Below are positions 27,101 through 36,650 of a stretch of DNA of 60,000 nucleotides, one piece after another. Source of the stretch: Owenia fusiformis (Eukaryota > Annelida > Polychaeta > Sabellida > Oweniidae). The position numbers and the translations under genes were made by a program. How positions within the stretch are numbered: position 1 is the stretch's first letter; each line of letters begins with the position of its first letter. The stretch spans positions 28,422,425 through 28,482,424 of the forward strand of contig CAIIXF020000010.1 of the NCBI GenBank assembly GCA_903813345.2, in the 5' to 3' direction. Under the pieces are notes generated by a model that saw only the letters and a program-made list of their open reading frames with translations, was not told the DNA's origin and did no database searches.

Positions 27101-27646
27101 AGTAAATTCTAAGTTAGCGATCCAGAAGATGTGAACTAACACACTGATCACTTCCTGTGTGTTTTGGAATTTTTGGTGAGGTAATAAGACCAAAACTCGC
27201 AATTCAAATTGTGATGTGGAAAAATGGCGGACATATGATTTCAAATTTTATGATTACGACATGACCAATTGTTCATGCAGGAAATTATCTTTCCAGGAAG
27301 GCCACGATACAGTGGCCTTAAAAGAAGGTAAGTTTCAACGTTTATTGTTGAAATCTTCTCAGCTCAGGTTATCCGATCGATGCTCCGGCATCCACTAAAC
27401 TCTGATTGATATTTATCTGATAAAATATTTGTATCATCCGGATCAAACAAAAAAAATTGAAAAAATAAAAATAAAATTTGAAAAAATCTTCTTTCATTTA
27501 GTGAAAATCATCCTAATTGTACATGTCACAATAATATAGATTCATAATGTTATCTATGTTGTTGCTGAAACAAATATAGATTTAACTGTCAAGAATTGGA
27601 GGAAAAACACTCACTTTTGTCGAGAAAAATGTTCGTCGTCTTCCAT
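9138..27646 (-). CDS. NAA35: NAA35: NatC N-alpha-acetyltransferase auxiliary subunit (Mak10 family)
   Basis: Auxiliary subunit of NatC, which acetylates N-terminal Met followed by hydrophobic residues as proteins leave the ribosome; in other species it works with NAA30 and NAA38. Nineteen coding exons, in order of transcription: 27646-27615, 23949-23845, 23458-23344, 22799-22725, 22356-22189, 21728-21618, 20911-20777, 20326-20209, 19982-19804, 19605-19546, 19130-19024, 18695-18530, 17523-17345, 16930-16845, 11150-11038, 10292-10152, 10121-10101 (a 21-nt microexon), 9757-9662 and 9233-9138. Phases agree throughout, giving about 700 aa against about 725 in human. Hallmarks are [59 protein letters not shown], a Lys-rich stretch, and [15 protein letters not shown]. 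The last exon ends either in VLNI-stop (TAG at 9138) or at a donor after SK (9153/9152). The usual final ~17 residues were not found. The first exon is inferred from its ATG, a good donor and an in-frame join. Confidence 0.94.
9515..9705 (-). repeat. 47-bp tandem array (4 copies) that multiplies a NAA35 splice donor
   Basis: Four near-identical 47-bp units. Read on the minus strand, each has 36 nt of the 3' end of NAA35 exon 18 (encoding [12 protein letters not shown]) followed by a donor-like GTATGTATTAG or GTGTGTATTAG. The first unit in transcription order is the real exon end at 9662. The other three lie downstream in the intron and carry intact donor sequences, so donor choice is ambiguous. 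Reading through the first donor reaches TAA in the next unit. Confidence 0.9.
10655..10925. repeat. Minisatellite, ~53-bp unit, about 5 copies
   Basis: Units of 52-54 bp (cttcagatttgtattacatg...aatatgagcactg) repeat with few differences within a NAA35 intron, shortly downstream of exon 11150-11038. Confidence 0.9.
11340..11482. mobile_element. Palindromic MITE-like element in a NAA35 intron
   Basis: The left arm (tatgtcactatcgtggcata...gcccgaggt) and right arm (gggcatatgtgccacgatagtgacata) are near-perfect inverted copies of about 38 bp, with weaker pairing outside them. No coding capacity. Confidence 0.75.
12061..13431 (+). CDS. EF-hand calcium-binding protein A, sarcoplasmic CaBP/calexcitin type
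   Basis: A predicted cytosolic calcium buffer or sensor. Exons 12061-12108, 12243-12369, 12829-13022 and 13204-13431 join in phase to give 198 aa, the normal size for invertebrate sarcoplasmic calcium-binding proteins. EF-hand 1 has the loop [13 protein letters not shown] middle loop, [12 protein letters not shown], is degenerate because its last position is Gln and not Glu/Asp. EF-hand 3 is canonical ([12 protein letters not shown]). The C-terminus is [10 protein letters not shown]. The start is the first ATG of an exon ending in a clear donor (cagag/gtaaat). The gene lies wholly inside a NAA35 intron on the opposite strand and is followed by a paralogue with identical exon lengths. The family call rests on EF-hand order and size; the exact orthologue is uncertain. 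Confidence 0.88.
13432..14167. other. Spacer between the two EF-hand paralogues
   Basis: AT-rich, with no conserved coding signal. It should contain the 3' UTR of gene A and the promoter of gene B. No unambiguous AATAAA signal right after gene A and no clear TATA box were pinned down. Confidence 0.4.
14168..16019 (+). CDS. EF-hand calcium-binding protein B, tandem paralogue of gene A
   Basis: Exons 14168-14215, 14566-14692, 15218-15411 and 15792-16019 have lengths 48, 127, 194 and 228 nt, exactly those of gene A, and give 198 aa. The first exon is too short to stand out as an ORF; it encodes [16 protein letters not shown] and ends in a good donor (cag/gtaggt). EF-hand 1 is canonical ([12 protein letters not shown]). 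The middle loop ([12 protein letters not shown]) is degenerate as in A. EF-hand 3 ([12 protein letters not shown]) has Asn and not Asp at loop positions 1 and 3, so weaker calcium binding is expected than in A. The shared ending NRFFGPLI and the exon lengths show a tandem duplication. It is nested antisense in the same NAA35 intron. Confidence 0.87.
16094..16405 (+). repeat. Dispersed ~310-bp repeat, family 3, copy 1
   Basis: From about aaaggtgcaacaattagtgc to gccaaatattgacctgat, this stretch matches the reverse complement of about 47082-47401. Similarity is high with scattered substitutions. It lies just downstream of EF-hand gene B. No ends typical of a named class were recognised. Confidence 0.8.
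16800..16844. repeat. (AT)n/(ATAC) microsatellite touching a NAA35 splice donor
   Basis: Alternating atat and atac sequence from about 16810 runs directly into the NAA35 donor (minus strand AATTATAG/GTATGT at 16845/16844). On the transcript, the intron begins with a purine-pyrimidine alternating tract. Confidence 0.8.
17615..17765. repeat. Dispersed family 2 repeat, NAA35 intron copy
   Basis: Contains 'aatatgcaaaatgtcaccac', 'tgccatttgttgcagacact' and a second 'atgtcaccactcg' block near its end, as in the copies at 47470 and 50065. Confidence 0.75.
18040..18365. repeat. Minisatellite, 54-bp unit, about 6 copies
   Basis: Near-identical 54-bp units (tactgcacttattcttgatt...) fill part of a NAA35 intron about 165 bp from exon 18695-18530. 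Because 54 is a multiple of three, the array is open on the minus strand and encodes a repeated 18-residue unit. It is downstream of a donor and out of the conserved protein, so it is probably non-coding. Confidence 0.9.
25050..25880. repeat. Probable dispersed element ending in a (GGAC)n tract
   Basis: A stretch of 'ttgacc', 'aaggtcaa', 'gacgtcaaa' and 'aaacggtaaaa' phrases ends in repeated acgg/ccaacggacgg units at about 25814-25870. The layout suggests a retro- or DNA element with a simple-repeat tail in NAA35 intron 1. No coding remnant was recognised, and no second copy is in this window. Confidence 0.45.
26292..26640 (-). promoter_or_regulatory. Possible alternative promoter and 5' UTR exon of NAA35
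   Basis: A perfect TCTCGCGAGA palindrome lies at 26375-26384; in mammals this motif is a core element of TATA-less housekeeping promoters. About 85 bp further along the minus strand is a good donor (TTGGAG/GTATGA at 26292/26291). Together they suggest a second, non-coding first exon splicing to 23949. Translation would then start at the ATG at 23933. This is inference from motifs only. Confidence 0.3.
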
Positions 27647-28432
27647 CTTGAAAATGTGACAAGTATATAATGTGCTAATTTTGAACATAAATATTTATCA
27701 TTCTTGGTTTTTTCCGACAAGAAAGTTTACTTTGATCATCGATATAATCATTTTATTTTTCTACCTTTTTATAAACAATTTTGTGTTCAAATATTTTTAT
27801 AAAAATTAGTACAGTTTAAATTATATTTTCAGTCATGATAAGTTGGAATTACCAATGTTTGAAGTTTGTTTTGAACCTCCCCCCTAGACTGTATCCTTCG
27901 TCTGAATAAATATTCAGACTGTAAGTCACCTATTGTAAAATGTGGTGTTGTATAAATGTTACAAATAAGTTTGTTAAATGATAAAATGATTACCTTATAA
28001 AGTACTTACAATATTATTTTTTCGTATATTGTCCTCTTACTGAAGATATTCATAAAATGTACAGACGCTTCTTGTAGCGAAGCCATTGATTAGGTCAAGC
28101 CATTTTGGCAATGCCAATTCTCACGATAAACGAGATTTAGCCAGTGACGTCAGTCTATTTGTAAACAAATAACACGTGGAGCGGACGGAAGCGTGTTGAT
28201 AAATTCCATTTGTGCGGGAATTTATTAGATCTAGTCATTTATTATCATTATCCCGATTAATTTTCTTCATTTATAGTAAATAGAGCGGAAATATTCATGA
28301 AGAAGGCCGAGGTAATCAAGTGGTCATGTGTTGTCAAAGTTCAAAATTTGCATATCTCGTTTGGATCTCGTGAACTCAAACGTCCTTGACATTGATTTCG
28401 CGATGTACTTATAAACACATCCTGAAGTTTTG
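27647..28432. promoter_or_regulatory. Likely divergent promoter region, NAA35 (-) and the 564-aa protein gene (+)
   Basis: It lies between the NAA35 first coding exon and a plus-strand donor at 28432/28433 (gttttg/gtgagt) that could end the 5' UTR exon of the gene at 30507. It contains a full CRE palindrome TGACGTCA (28145-28152), a forkhead-like GTAAACA (28161-28167) and an E-box CACGTG (28173-28178) within 34 bp. Transcription starts are not proven. Confidence 0.4.
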
Positions 28433-30504
28433 GTGAGTCTGAACATTTCATTATTTTATATCAACTTGTACCCGCCTTATACAAATATACAAATATTTTT
28501 GCTTCTAGTTTAAGATGAACATCTCTTCAACATATTCACCAATTTTCAAGGTGAACATTCTTGTAATAAACGAGAAATTTATGTGCAAAAAATATCACCG
28601 AGATTTCCACAGGAAATATATCAATCATAACAGACCGAATATTATATTCGGTCTGTTGGATACATACTACCTCCCCCCAGTTCCCAGAACAGAAACTTCA
28701 TGAAGGAAGAAGAAGAAAGAAGAACTTCTGAATCAAAACTTTGAAGTGGAAAGCGGATAAGGGTGTGATAAGGCTGAGTATATTTACTTACATTTTACAT
28801 TTCAAATTATGAATGTCATAGATGTAGGATAGTCTTACTTCGGTCCAAAGCCTTCTCTATATTCCGGCTTTGAGGAGGAAGATTGAGCTGCCTTAGTATT
28901 ATAAATATTGTAAATCATTGTGTCACACGCACAGTAAATATGGCATAATAATATGAAATATACCTTTATGTATAGATTTGAAGAACATCAGCTCACATCC
29001 CCGTCTCAATCTATTGTTATATTTGATTTCTTTAAGCGAGAATAATTTCAAATGTTTTTCACGTCCAGAACCGGAAGCCATTTTTAGCTACAGCGAGAAA
29101 ATTTCACCATGTGTCAAACTCCGAAATGAAATTTTGAAATGTCTAAATCCAGACAAGCAACGCTTCATCCTAAATATGATTAATATTCTTAAAAATATTT
29201 ATAAAATTTATTAAAAATGAGTTCTAGGTGCGTGTAGGTGCGTGTAGCACAGTACATACGAAATCAATGAAGTTTCGTCTAGCTGTAAGCTAGAGACTCT
29301 AGTAAGGATAGTCTATCCCTGGGTCTATTATGATCCAAATTTCATGGACTCTAGCTCTGTTGTTAGCCTAGACTATCTGTAATTTACTTCCTGGTTTTTC
29401 ATCTGAAAGTTGCATACATATATACAACTTGAATGGGTTTTTTTCATCCGATTATTTGATTGTCACTCACTCTTCAATGGAAGACCAATGATTATGTCCC
29501 CAGTGCCGGATCCAGGAACCAACAGGGAGGGGCCCAAATGTGAGATCTGAGAAAAAACCTCTGCGCTTGCGCTGAAAATTTTTTTGGAAATTTGAGGCCC
29601 ATTTTCTTCAAAATTTGGCCTAAAATTAAAAAAATAAGGCCTTAGAAGGCCCAATAATGACCAAAAGGCCCACTTTTTGGGGCTTTGAGGCCTTTTTTGG
29701 CCTAAAATTTTTTTGGACCCAACTTATTTTTTTCTGGGCCAACCTTAGGGGGGGGGGACCAGACCCCATGGGCCCCCCCCCCTGGATCCGCCATAGGTCC
29801 CCCTCCCCTCCTCACTAGCAGGCGAATTCCCCCCCCCCCACACTTAGCTAGGGGATATATTATCTTATCCAATTCCAATAATATAATTGTTTATTGTATC
29901 ATTGGCATGTTTCTCACTTTTCCATGGACTTCAAGTCTGCGTCCTTTCTCCTTTGGCAAAGAACACCCGCAAACTAACGCATCACTTTATTCAGGGGCGA
30001 ACCTGAAAACCAACAAGGGAGGGGCACACCTGTAAGGCCCAAAAAGTCCCAGCAATGTCCAAAAAGACCCATTGATTGAGGCCCAAAACAATTTCTGGGC
30101 ACATCCATGGGGGAGGACCTCATAACAATTATATATGCAAATATCCATTTGTGGATATAGACATTATAATGTATCCCTAATCATTCTTAGCTTAGGATAT
30201 CCAGCTGTTTATAAAGAAATAATTGAACCACTGGATTTATCATATAAAACGGGGATGCGTTATCCAGAAAATATTGATTGCTTGGTCGAAGCAGAGACAC
30301 TTTGTCAAAATGTTTTAATGTTTTATATGTCTCAGGTCGAAGGGCCATGGTGCAATCTGAACATTTTTAAAAACTATAACTAGTTGAAAGATTTCTGGGC
30401 AGCTTCACACCCCATGTACACCCCTCCCCCTGTCACCCCCCCTCTCCCCTTAGGCAATGTGTCATCAATCATGCATCAATCAGTCATATGATACATTATT
30501 TCAG
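28433..30504. other. Probable 5' intron of the 564-aa protein gene
   Basis: No conserved coding signal. It holds G- and C-rich element pieces at 29503-29794 and about 29990-30120. The acceptor tttcag at 30504 ends it, just before the start codon at 30507. Confidence 0.4.
29503..29794. mobile_element. Inverted-repeat element with GGATCC-containing ends
   Basis: The ends tgccggatccagg and cctggatccgcca face each other around about 290 bp of low-complexity sequence (runs of 'aggcccaaaa', 'ttttttggcc' and G/C tracts). MITE-like; class unknown. Sequence at about 29990-30120 has similar phrases (aaccaacaaggga, ggcccaaaa) and may be a decayed relative. Confidence 0.6.
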
Positions 30505-30506
30505 AC

Positions 30507-33500
30507 ATGGCAACTGCAACAGGCAGTGGTGAAACAGTTGGAGCTGAAAATGATAAGGGAGATCAACTCAGCTATGTTGAATCAAAGGTGACGTGTGTTA
30601 ATTGCTTAGCAACCCCAATTTTCTACCTGCCAGCGATGAAAGTGTTCATCTGCCAGGATTGCAGCCCGTCCAATCAAGAGAAGGAACCAGTGCGAGAGTT
30701 CAACTCTTACGAAAATAATCCCAATGAAGAAAATTACAAATATAATTTGGATTTCAATGATGGGTTTATTTACAAAGCCTCGGCATGGGATGACAAGAAG
30801 GTAAGTCAGCCCCGTAGCCAGCTTTTGGCAAGAGAGGGGGTTCACTTTTCAAAAAATTCCAGGGGGTGTCCCTTCGTTGACTTCGTTCTCTCCCATTGAT
30901 ATACATGTGTATTAAACCTTGAAATGTGAACACCTGCTAATCTGAACACTTTTAGCTGGTCCCAGAGATGTTTATTTTAGACAGGTTTTACTGTATTTAT
31001 TTATTTATTGATTGATTTTGTATTCTAATTTGGAGATGTTTGTTCCATCAACTTTTTAAATATTCTGTATGAAAAGTATATGACTTTACTTTCAATGTTG
31101 ATTTTATCCAGATGTGTTCTCTTCCAGAGTTAACTTGATTTGGTTTAATTTTTCAGTTCAAACAGGAGCTCATGCTTTATAAGGACAAAGTAAGAGAAGG
31201 CTCAACAAGAGACCTTAATCCAGAAATGACTGTTGTTTTTAATGGCCAGGAAAAAGGTAATGTATTTGAAGGCATGGTCATAGTGTATTTGTATGCCTCA
31301 TTGCCACACTGCCTCATTGCCACACTGCCTCATTGCCACACTGCATCATTGCCACACCGCCTCATTGCCACACTACCTCATTGCCACACTGTCTCATTGC
31401 CACACTGCCTCATTGCCACACTGCATCATTGCCACACTGTCTCATTGCCACACTGCCTCATTGCCACACTGCCTCATTGCCACACTACCTCACTGCCACA
31501 CTGCTTCATTGCCACACTGTCTCATTGCCACACTGCCTCATTGCCACACTGCCTCATTGCCACACTACCTCATTGCCACACTGGCTCATTTCCACACTAC
31601 CTCATTGCCACACTGCCTCATTGCCACACTGCCTCATTGCCACACTGCCTCATTGCCACCCTGCCTCATTGCCAAACTGCCTCATTGCCACACTGCCTCA
31701 TTGCCACCCTGCCTCATTGCCAAACTGCCTCATTGCCACATCGCCTCATTGCCACACTGCCTCATTGCCTGTAGTTCTTCATACCCCTTAACCTGCAAAT
31801 AACAGAATCTGGCACTCAAGTTTGTTTTATGATCATTTATGATTATTAAAGGGATTTCAAGGGATAAAGATAGGTGGAAAGAACTGAGAAAGAAATTTAA
31901 AAAATGGGACATCCCCTTCAAATGAATTTGGACATTTTTTTTCAAATTCTTTATTTTGACACATTCTATTCCCATTCCCTTTTTATCTCCAAATTTTTGT
32001 TTGCGATTAACAAAATGCAGTGAATGCATATTTTGGGGGAATTAATAAGGTACATGTAGGTGTATATCCATCTATCATGTCCATTGGTCGTCCTTCTCTC
32101 TGTCCATTGTTGTCTGTTCATGTGGCACACCACCATCTCCATTCTTATTCTATTCTCTAACTTTTTTCAGGAACTTTACATTTTATATTTTTAGGAAAGT
32201 ATGCAGTATCATTTAGCGGTAGAGAAGGCCAGAAAAGTTTGTGCCTTAAAAACGTCAGGATTCACAAAGATACAGACGAACCTAGAGAGGTCATGGATAT
32301 CGCTGGCAATACTATTTGTTCTGTCATTGTTAAAAGATCTGTACCTCCTTTAGTCAGTGTTCGAGTTGAAGGTTTAAGCTCACATTTTGGGACAAAGTAT
32401 ACTCGAGGACAACCAAAAGATTATCTTACGATTGATCTTTATCCAGCAAATGATGTTGAGGATTTTGAAGCCTGTATAACGCTTGCGACAAAAATTAATA
32501 CAACAATGGAGCTTGCTGATTGTCCTCTACCACCTGGATTGATCAACGTCATGAGGCCAATTAAAGAAGGCTTGTTAAATGTGCAGTTTCCCCATTCCGA
32601 ACTAAACCAAGCACTTTGCATACTGGATATGCAAAAGTTATGTATTTATAATACCAATGGATCAGAAGTGCCGAATGACAGACCATTCTATGTCATCTTT
32701 TTTTATAAGCATAATTATGGTACTGAATGTACCGCAGCAGCCATCACATTGTTGGATAACATCTTTTTTTATAAGCATAATTATGGTACTGAATGTACCG
32801 CAGCAGCCATCACATTGTTGGATAACACTATCGATATCAGAATAATTGAGCCTTCAGGGCAGCAACACGTAGCATTGAAACCAGTTGGTGAAGAATCCTT
32901 ATCAGAGGTAATTAGAAAATTTCTAAGGAGAGACATGTTTTTGTGCGTATTTATTGAGTGATAAAGAGTAGAATCAGCAAGGATTAAAGTAAAAAGGCAT
33001 GGAGTAAGCTGCCCAAACTTTATTATCAGATATGAATTTAACTAATTTTGGCAAAAACTTGCTTGAAAACTTTAAATGTTCCAGCTTTACAACTTTATAC
33101 AACGATTTTTTTGGAATAATAATTAAGATGAAGAATGCCTTTGATGAACACTATTTTAATCTGAGAATTTTTCTATTTTAAGGGCCTATATTCTTGGAGG
33201 CGCAGTTTCAAAACCATCACCCCCCATGAAAAATCAATGTTTACAAGTATGTGCCTTTTCTGTGTTCAAACAAGGCTGAGTGTTACCGATGTCATTGATT
33301 AATTGCGCAATTAATTTTTCGCTTTAAGAGGCATCTTCTAACATACAGTAGGTGTCCATAGGGAAAAGTTTGAATTTCCCTTGAGACTGAGAGTTAAAAT
33401 CTAGTACAGAAATTCTTATGTGTCACTCACTGCTTTGAATAACTTTTATCAAAGTTTAGATTAGTTTAGATACATAATGTACATTTATATGTAAGGCGTA

Positions 33501-35323
33501 AAGAACATGTAGTTCGAATAATGTATCCATTCACAGCCTTGATATAAACTGGTAGAATAACTTCTATTCCATAATTATGTGTAAATATAGCTTATCATAC
33601 CCCTGTATAAACTCCATTGTAGATTCTAAAGAGTTTTTGGAAGAATTCTTAGGAAAGCCAGCAAGAAATGCAGTTAGTGTGAAAGCTGATTCACTGGATA
33701 GATGTGCTTCTCACTGGGGGCAACCCTTACCTAAATCAAGTACCTCTGGTATGTATGTATGGGTTCTACACCTGTAGGGACTAGATATAGGGTTTATCTT
33801 GACTGAGACAAAATATTGATTTCAAAGAGATAACATTGTCAATGGGAAGATATCTTTATTTTCCATAAGGACACACCATATACAAGCTTGTATATCATAT
33901 GTCCCAGCCAGTGACTGAATACGAATATTTTTTTTTACTTTACACTCTACTTTAACACTGTTGCCGAGTGGCATCTGAAAACAGTGTACACATTTTGTGA
34001 CATATTGTTATAGTCATCATGTTTTGTGATTGGTATTCACATTTGGCATCCATATCAGATATTTTATATTTATTTTCACTTGAGTTACAATTATCTCACA
34101 TGAGACACCCTTTGGCATATATTGTAGTGTTCACTTACAGGGTGACACAAAATTATAACACTAATTTTGTCAATTGTCGAAAAAACTATTTTGCTTTATA
34201 ATTTCAGGAGGAGAAGATTGGTATGCTAATGATATAGATTTAATGGAGGTTTCAAATCCAACCAATGAGACGAATGAGATGCTACTGGAGATGTGGGAAA
34301 ATGCGATGGGTGTCTTTATGGTCATTGAAGCAGAAGGTCTTGTGCCCGGGAGCTCAATAGAGAGTGGAGGTAACTGAATTCATCTTAGTAATGATATGTC
34401 CATGATTGTGTTCAGTCACATTCAATTCAGAGGGATAATCCTCACAAGACAATTTCTCTCCTAATAATGCCGTTTATTTTGGTCAATATGTGAGGCTAAC
34501 TTTTAATTAGGCTTAATTTTTGATTAACCTTTATTTAAAATCGATAAAATAGCTTAATGACATCATAAAAGTGAAAACGTACTGAGAGGATATTTACATT
34601 TGAACTGCATTTCAATCATTATATCATCCTGATAACTATAAAAATATAATCAAAAGCCAGAAATCTGTTAATAGTGAAATATGACAACCATAGACCTCAT
34701 AGGCTAAGGTCTATAGAAATAATTTTTAAATAAGATGGCATGGTAATTGATCTGTGTTTATCTATGTTTCTCTTTAATACTGGATTCTTTTTGGTGCTGC
34801 TATCTTTATATCGGCCAAGAACCTATGATGACAACTGTACTCTATTTCTCATTTTATCCAGGGTTGGATCCAGATAGTGTGCAGCATTTCCAGCGTTGTC
34901 TGGCAGAGATTAACGAAGCCATCTTCGACACTGAGTAAGTAAATACATTGTAATTATTGGTACTTTTTGGGCAAATGCTGGGCATTGGTTCTCTTAAGTA
35001 TTAAGGGTTAAAGAAATCTTTGTTTAGTTCCTCTTTCAAATTATACAATTTAGTTTGGAATTGAGTTGGCCCTGGTATCTTATCAGTTTGACAGAATCAA
35101 AAGGCTCCCATCTTAATGTCCCGTGATGATTTTAAAATCCCATCATACTTTATTTTTCAGTTACAGCCTAGCTATGTCACATTTGCGTGGTACAAAAAGA
35201 GTCTTTCAAGAGTCCAAGATACGACCTATCAAGAAATTCCTGGCCAATGATTGTACTGCACTGTTGAAGAAAATATTCTTCTGTGCAGATCATCTTAATG
35301 AGCAGTTGAATTTTTTGGTGTGA
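30507..35323 (+). CDS. Uncharacterised 564-aa protein with N-terminal double CxxC motif (8 exons)
   Basis: I do not recognise this protein. Coding exons are 30507-30800, 31157-31256, 32195-32907, 33183-33246, 33623-33748, 34208-34369, 34862-34934 and 35161-35323; all phases agree. The 64-nt fourth exon was found because exons three and five do not share phase without it. Residues 30-51 carry CVNC and, 16 residues later, CQDC, spaced like a small zinc-binding site. The middle (about 130-370) is rich in beta-type hydrophobic alternation. An exact 22-residue repeat (IFFYKHNYGTECTAAAITLL plus DN) lies in exon three. The C-terminal third is helix-prone and charged, with acidic segments then a basic SKIRPIKKFL. 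There is no signal peptide or membrane segment, so it is probably cytosolic or nuclear. The start follows an acceptor at 30504. An AATAAA signal lies at about 36021. Confidence 0.8.
31285..31770. repeat. 16-bp minisatellite, about 30 copies
   Basis: The unit cattgccacactgcct repeats with single-base variants through intron 2 of the 564-aa protein gene. It lacks stop codons on the plus strand in all three frames, so it produces overlapping false reading frames of Pro/His/Leu-rich text. It starts about 30 bp after a splice donor. Confidence 0.95.
32695..32826 (+). repeat. Perfect 66-bp in-frame tandem duplication inside an exon
   Basis: Bases 32695-32760 and 32761-32826 are identical, including a run of seven T. 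The unit is 22 codons, so the frame is kept. Identity at synonymous sites means the event is very recent, polymorphic, or an assembly artefact. Confidence 0.95.
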
Positions 35324-35643
35324 ACCACTAAATTGCTTTGTGGAACATGGGCTCTCAAGAGGTCTTGAAAGCCCATGGAGTAAACCACTTAATTGCTTGA
35401 TGAGAATGGCTTAATGGAGTTATGGGTTCAGGATTTGTGAAATTAATTCATTTAGACTATTGTATGATAGTTGTCATAGTTACATGAAAATCAATGAAAA
35501 TTCAGCGACTGTGACCCAAAACATTTTCAAGAAGTGTGACTGATTGACCCAGTTGGCTGCATCGCTTTCAAACACATCTGGGCAACACTAAGACATGAGA
35601 CCCTTGTCATACGTACACGGAGACAATATAAACATTGTACATG

Positions 35644-35827
35644 TACAGTAAAACCTGTCTTAATGAACACCTCTCTCTAGTGAACACCTGTCCCTAGTGG
35701 ACACCCTTCCTACGCACATAGTCCACTGACTTCTGTATACATTTCCCTCTCTCTAGTGATCACCTACCTACAGTGAACGTTTTTTCTTGGCGAAAAAATG
35801 TTCACTATACACAAGTTTTACTGTACG
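35644..35827. mobile_element. 'ACAGTAAAACCTGT' dispersed element, family 4
   Basis: The ends are tacagtaaaacctgtct and cacaagttttactgtacg, which are inverted relative to each other. The inside has repeated 'agtgaacacc' phrases. Related sequence lies at about 6815-6966, 30905-30994, 40360-40405, 43320-43535, 55320-55500 and 55715-55800. Confidence 0.7.
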
Positions 35828-36359
35828 TGATTTAAGGAATAAAGACTGAGATTTTATGATTTATGTCGTGATATATGACCCAAAGTTTTATTCTGGTCAT
35901 TGTTAAAAGACAATCCATACCTGGGATATTTTCGTTTATGATTATGCAAATGTAATTTTATGTAAATGTGTTAATGCACAACAAAAATTGTAAATATACT
36001 CACAATTTACACTTGTGGTAATAAAAGATACAATACAATATTCATTTTCACTCTTTTATATACTTTAGGGTATTTTAATGTAATATATTCCTTTCGACAT
36101 GTTTAGTTATATTTGTTAAGTCTTTCAATTAGTTTAATTTTGAAAGTGAATGGACCGGGTCCTATTATCACAGGGTGTGTACCAAATTAAGCGTGACGGG
36201 GGAGCACGCATTGTAGGTACAACAGAGGGTGTTGACATTTGAGCAAACTGATGTTTTCATCGTTTCAGAAAGATCTGATCTAATTTCTAGATGTTTGTAT
36301 AGTTAGTTAAAGTTAGTTAGTTAAAATAGTTTATCAAAGTCACACACATACATAAGATA

Positions 36360-36650
36360 AGTGACTTATGAGTGACGATAGATAAATGCTTCTAGGCCAT
36401 TTTTTAAAAATATATTTGCATAAGATAAAACTGTTACAAGAAGTCATTATATTACAATATTGAGCTAAAGTATTAACTTGAAAAACTCTTTGTCAATTGG
36501 TAACATATACTCCAAAATCTCGTTTCTTAAATCTGTATATACGGGACATTCTGTCAAAAAATGAACCTCTGACTCAACAACTTAAGAATTGCACATTTTG
36601 CATAACCGTTCCTGTAATGGTGTTTTAGGATTAGTATATCGTATATTTTT
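36360..36650 (-). pseudogene. Non-LTR retrotransposon (LINE) fragment, C-terminal end of the RT protein
   Basis: The minus strand reads RYTNPKTPLQERLCKMCNS, a stop codon, then VVESEVHFLTECPVYTDLRN and further text. This is the Cys-containing tail (RxCxxC ... VExExHFLxxCpxYxxLR) found after the reverse transcriptase in many animal LINE proteins. After another stop and frame change, a short tail (LKNGLEAFIYRHS) follows. The upstream RT domain is absent, so it is a 5'-truncated, broken copy. Confidence 0.75.

Noticed and set aside
28515-28703. 62-residue plus-strand frame upstream of the 564-aa gene
   Set aside because: Contains a local inverted repeat (gaccgaatattatattcggtc), no conserved motif, and lies in the probable 5' intron.
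31172-31802. Three overlapping long plus-strand frames rich in Leu, Pro, His and Cys
   Set aside because: They are the 16-bp minisatellite read in each frame. Only the first part (31157-31256) of one of them is a real exon.
32907-33623. Apparent frameshift between exons three and five of the 564-aa gene
   Set aside because: Resolved by a 64-nt exon at 33183-33246 with a good acceptor and donor that restores phase.
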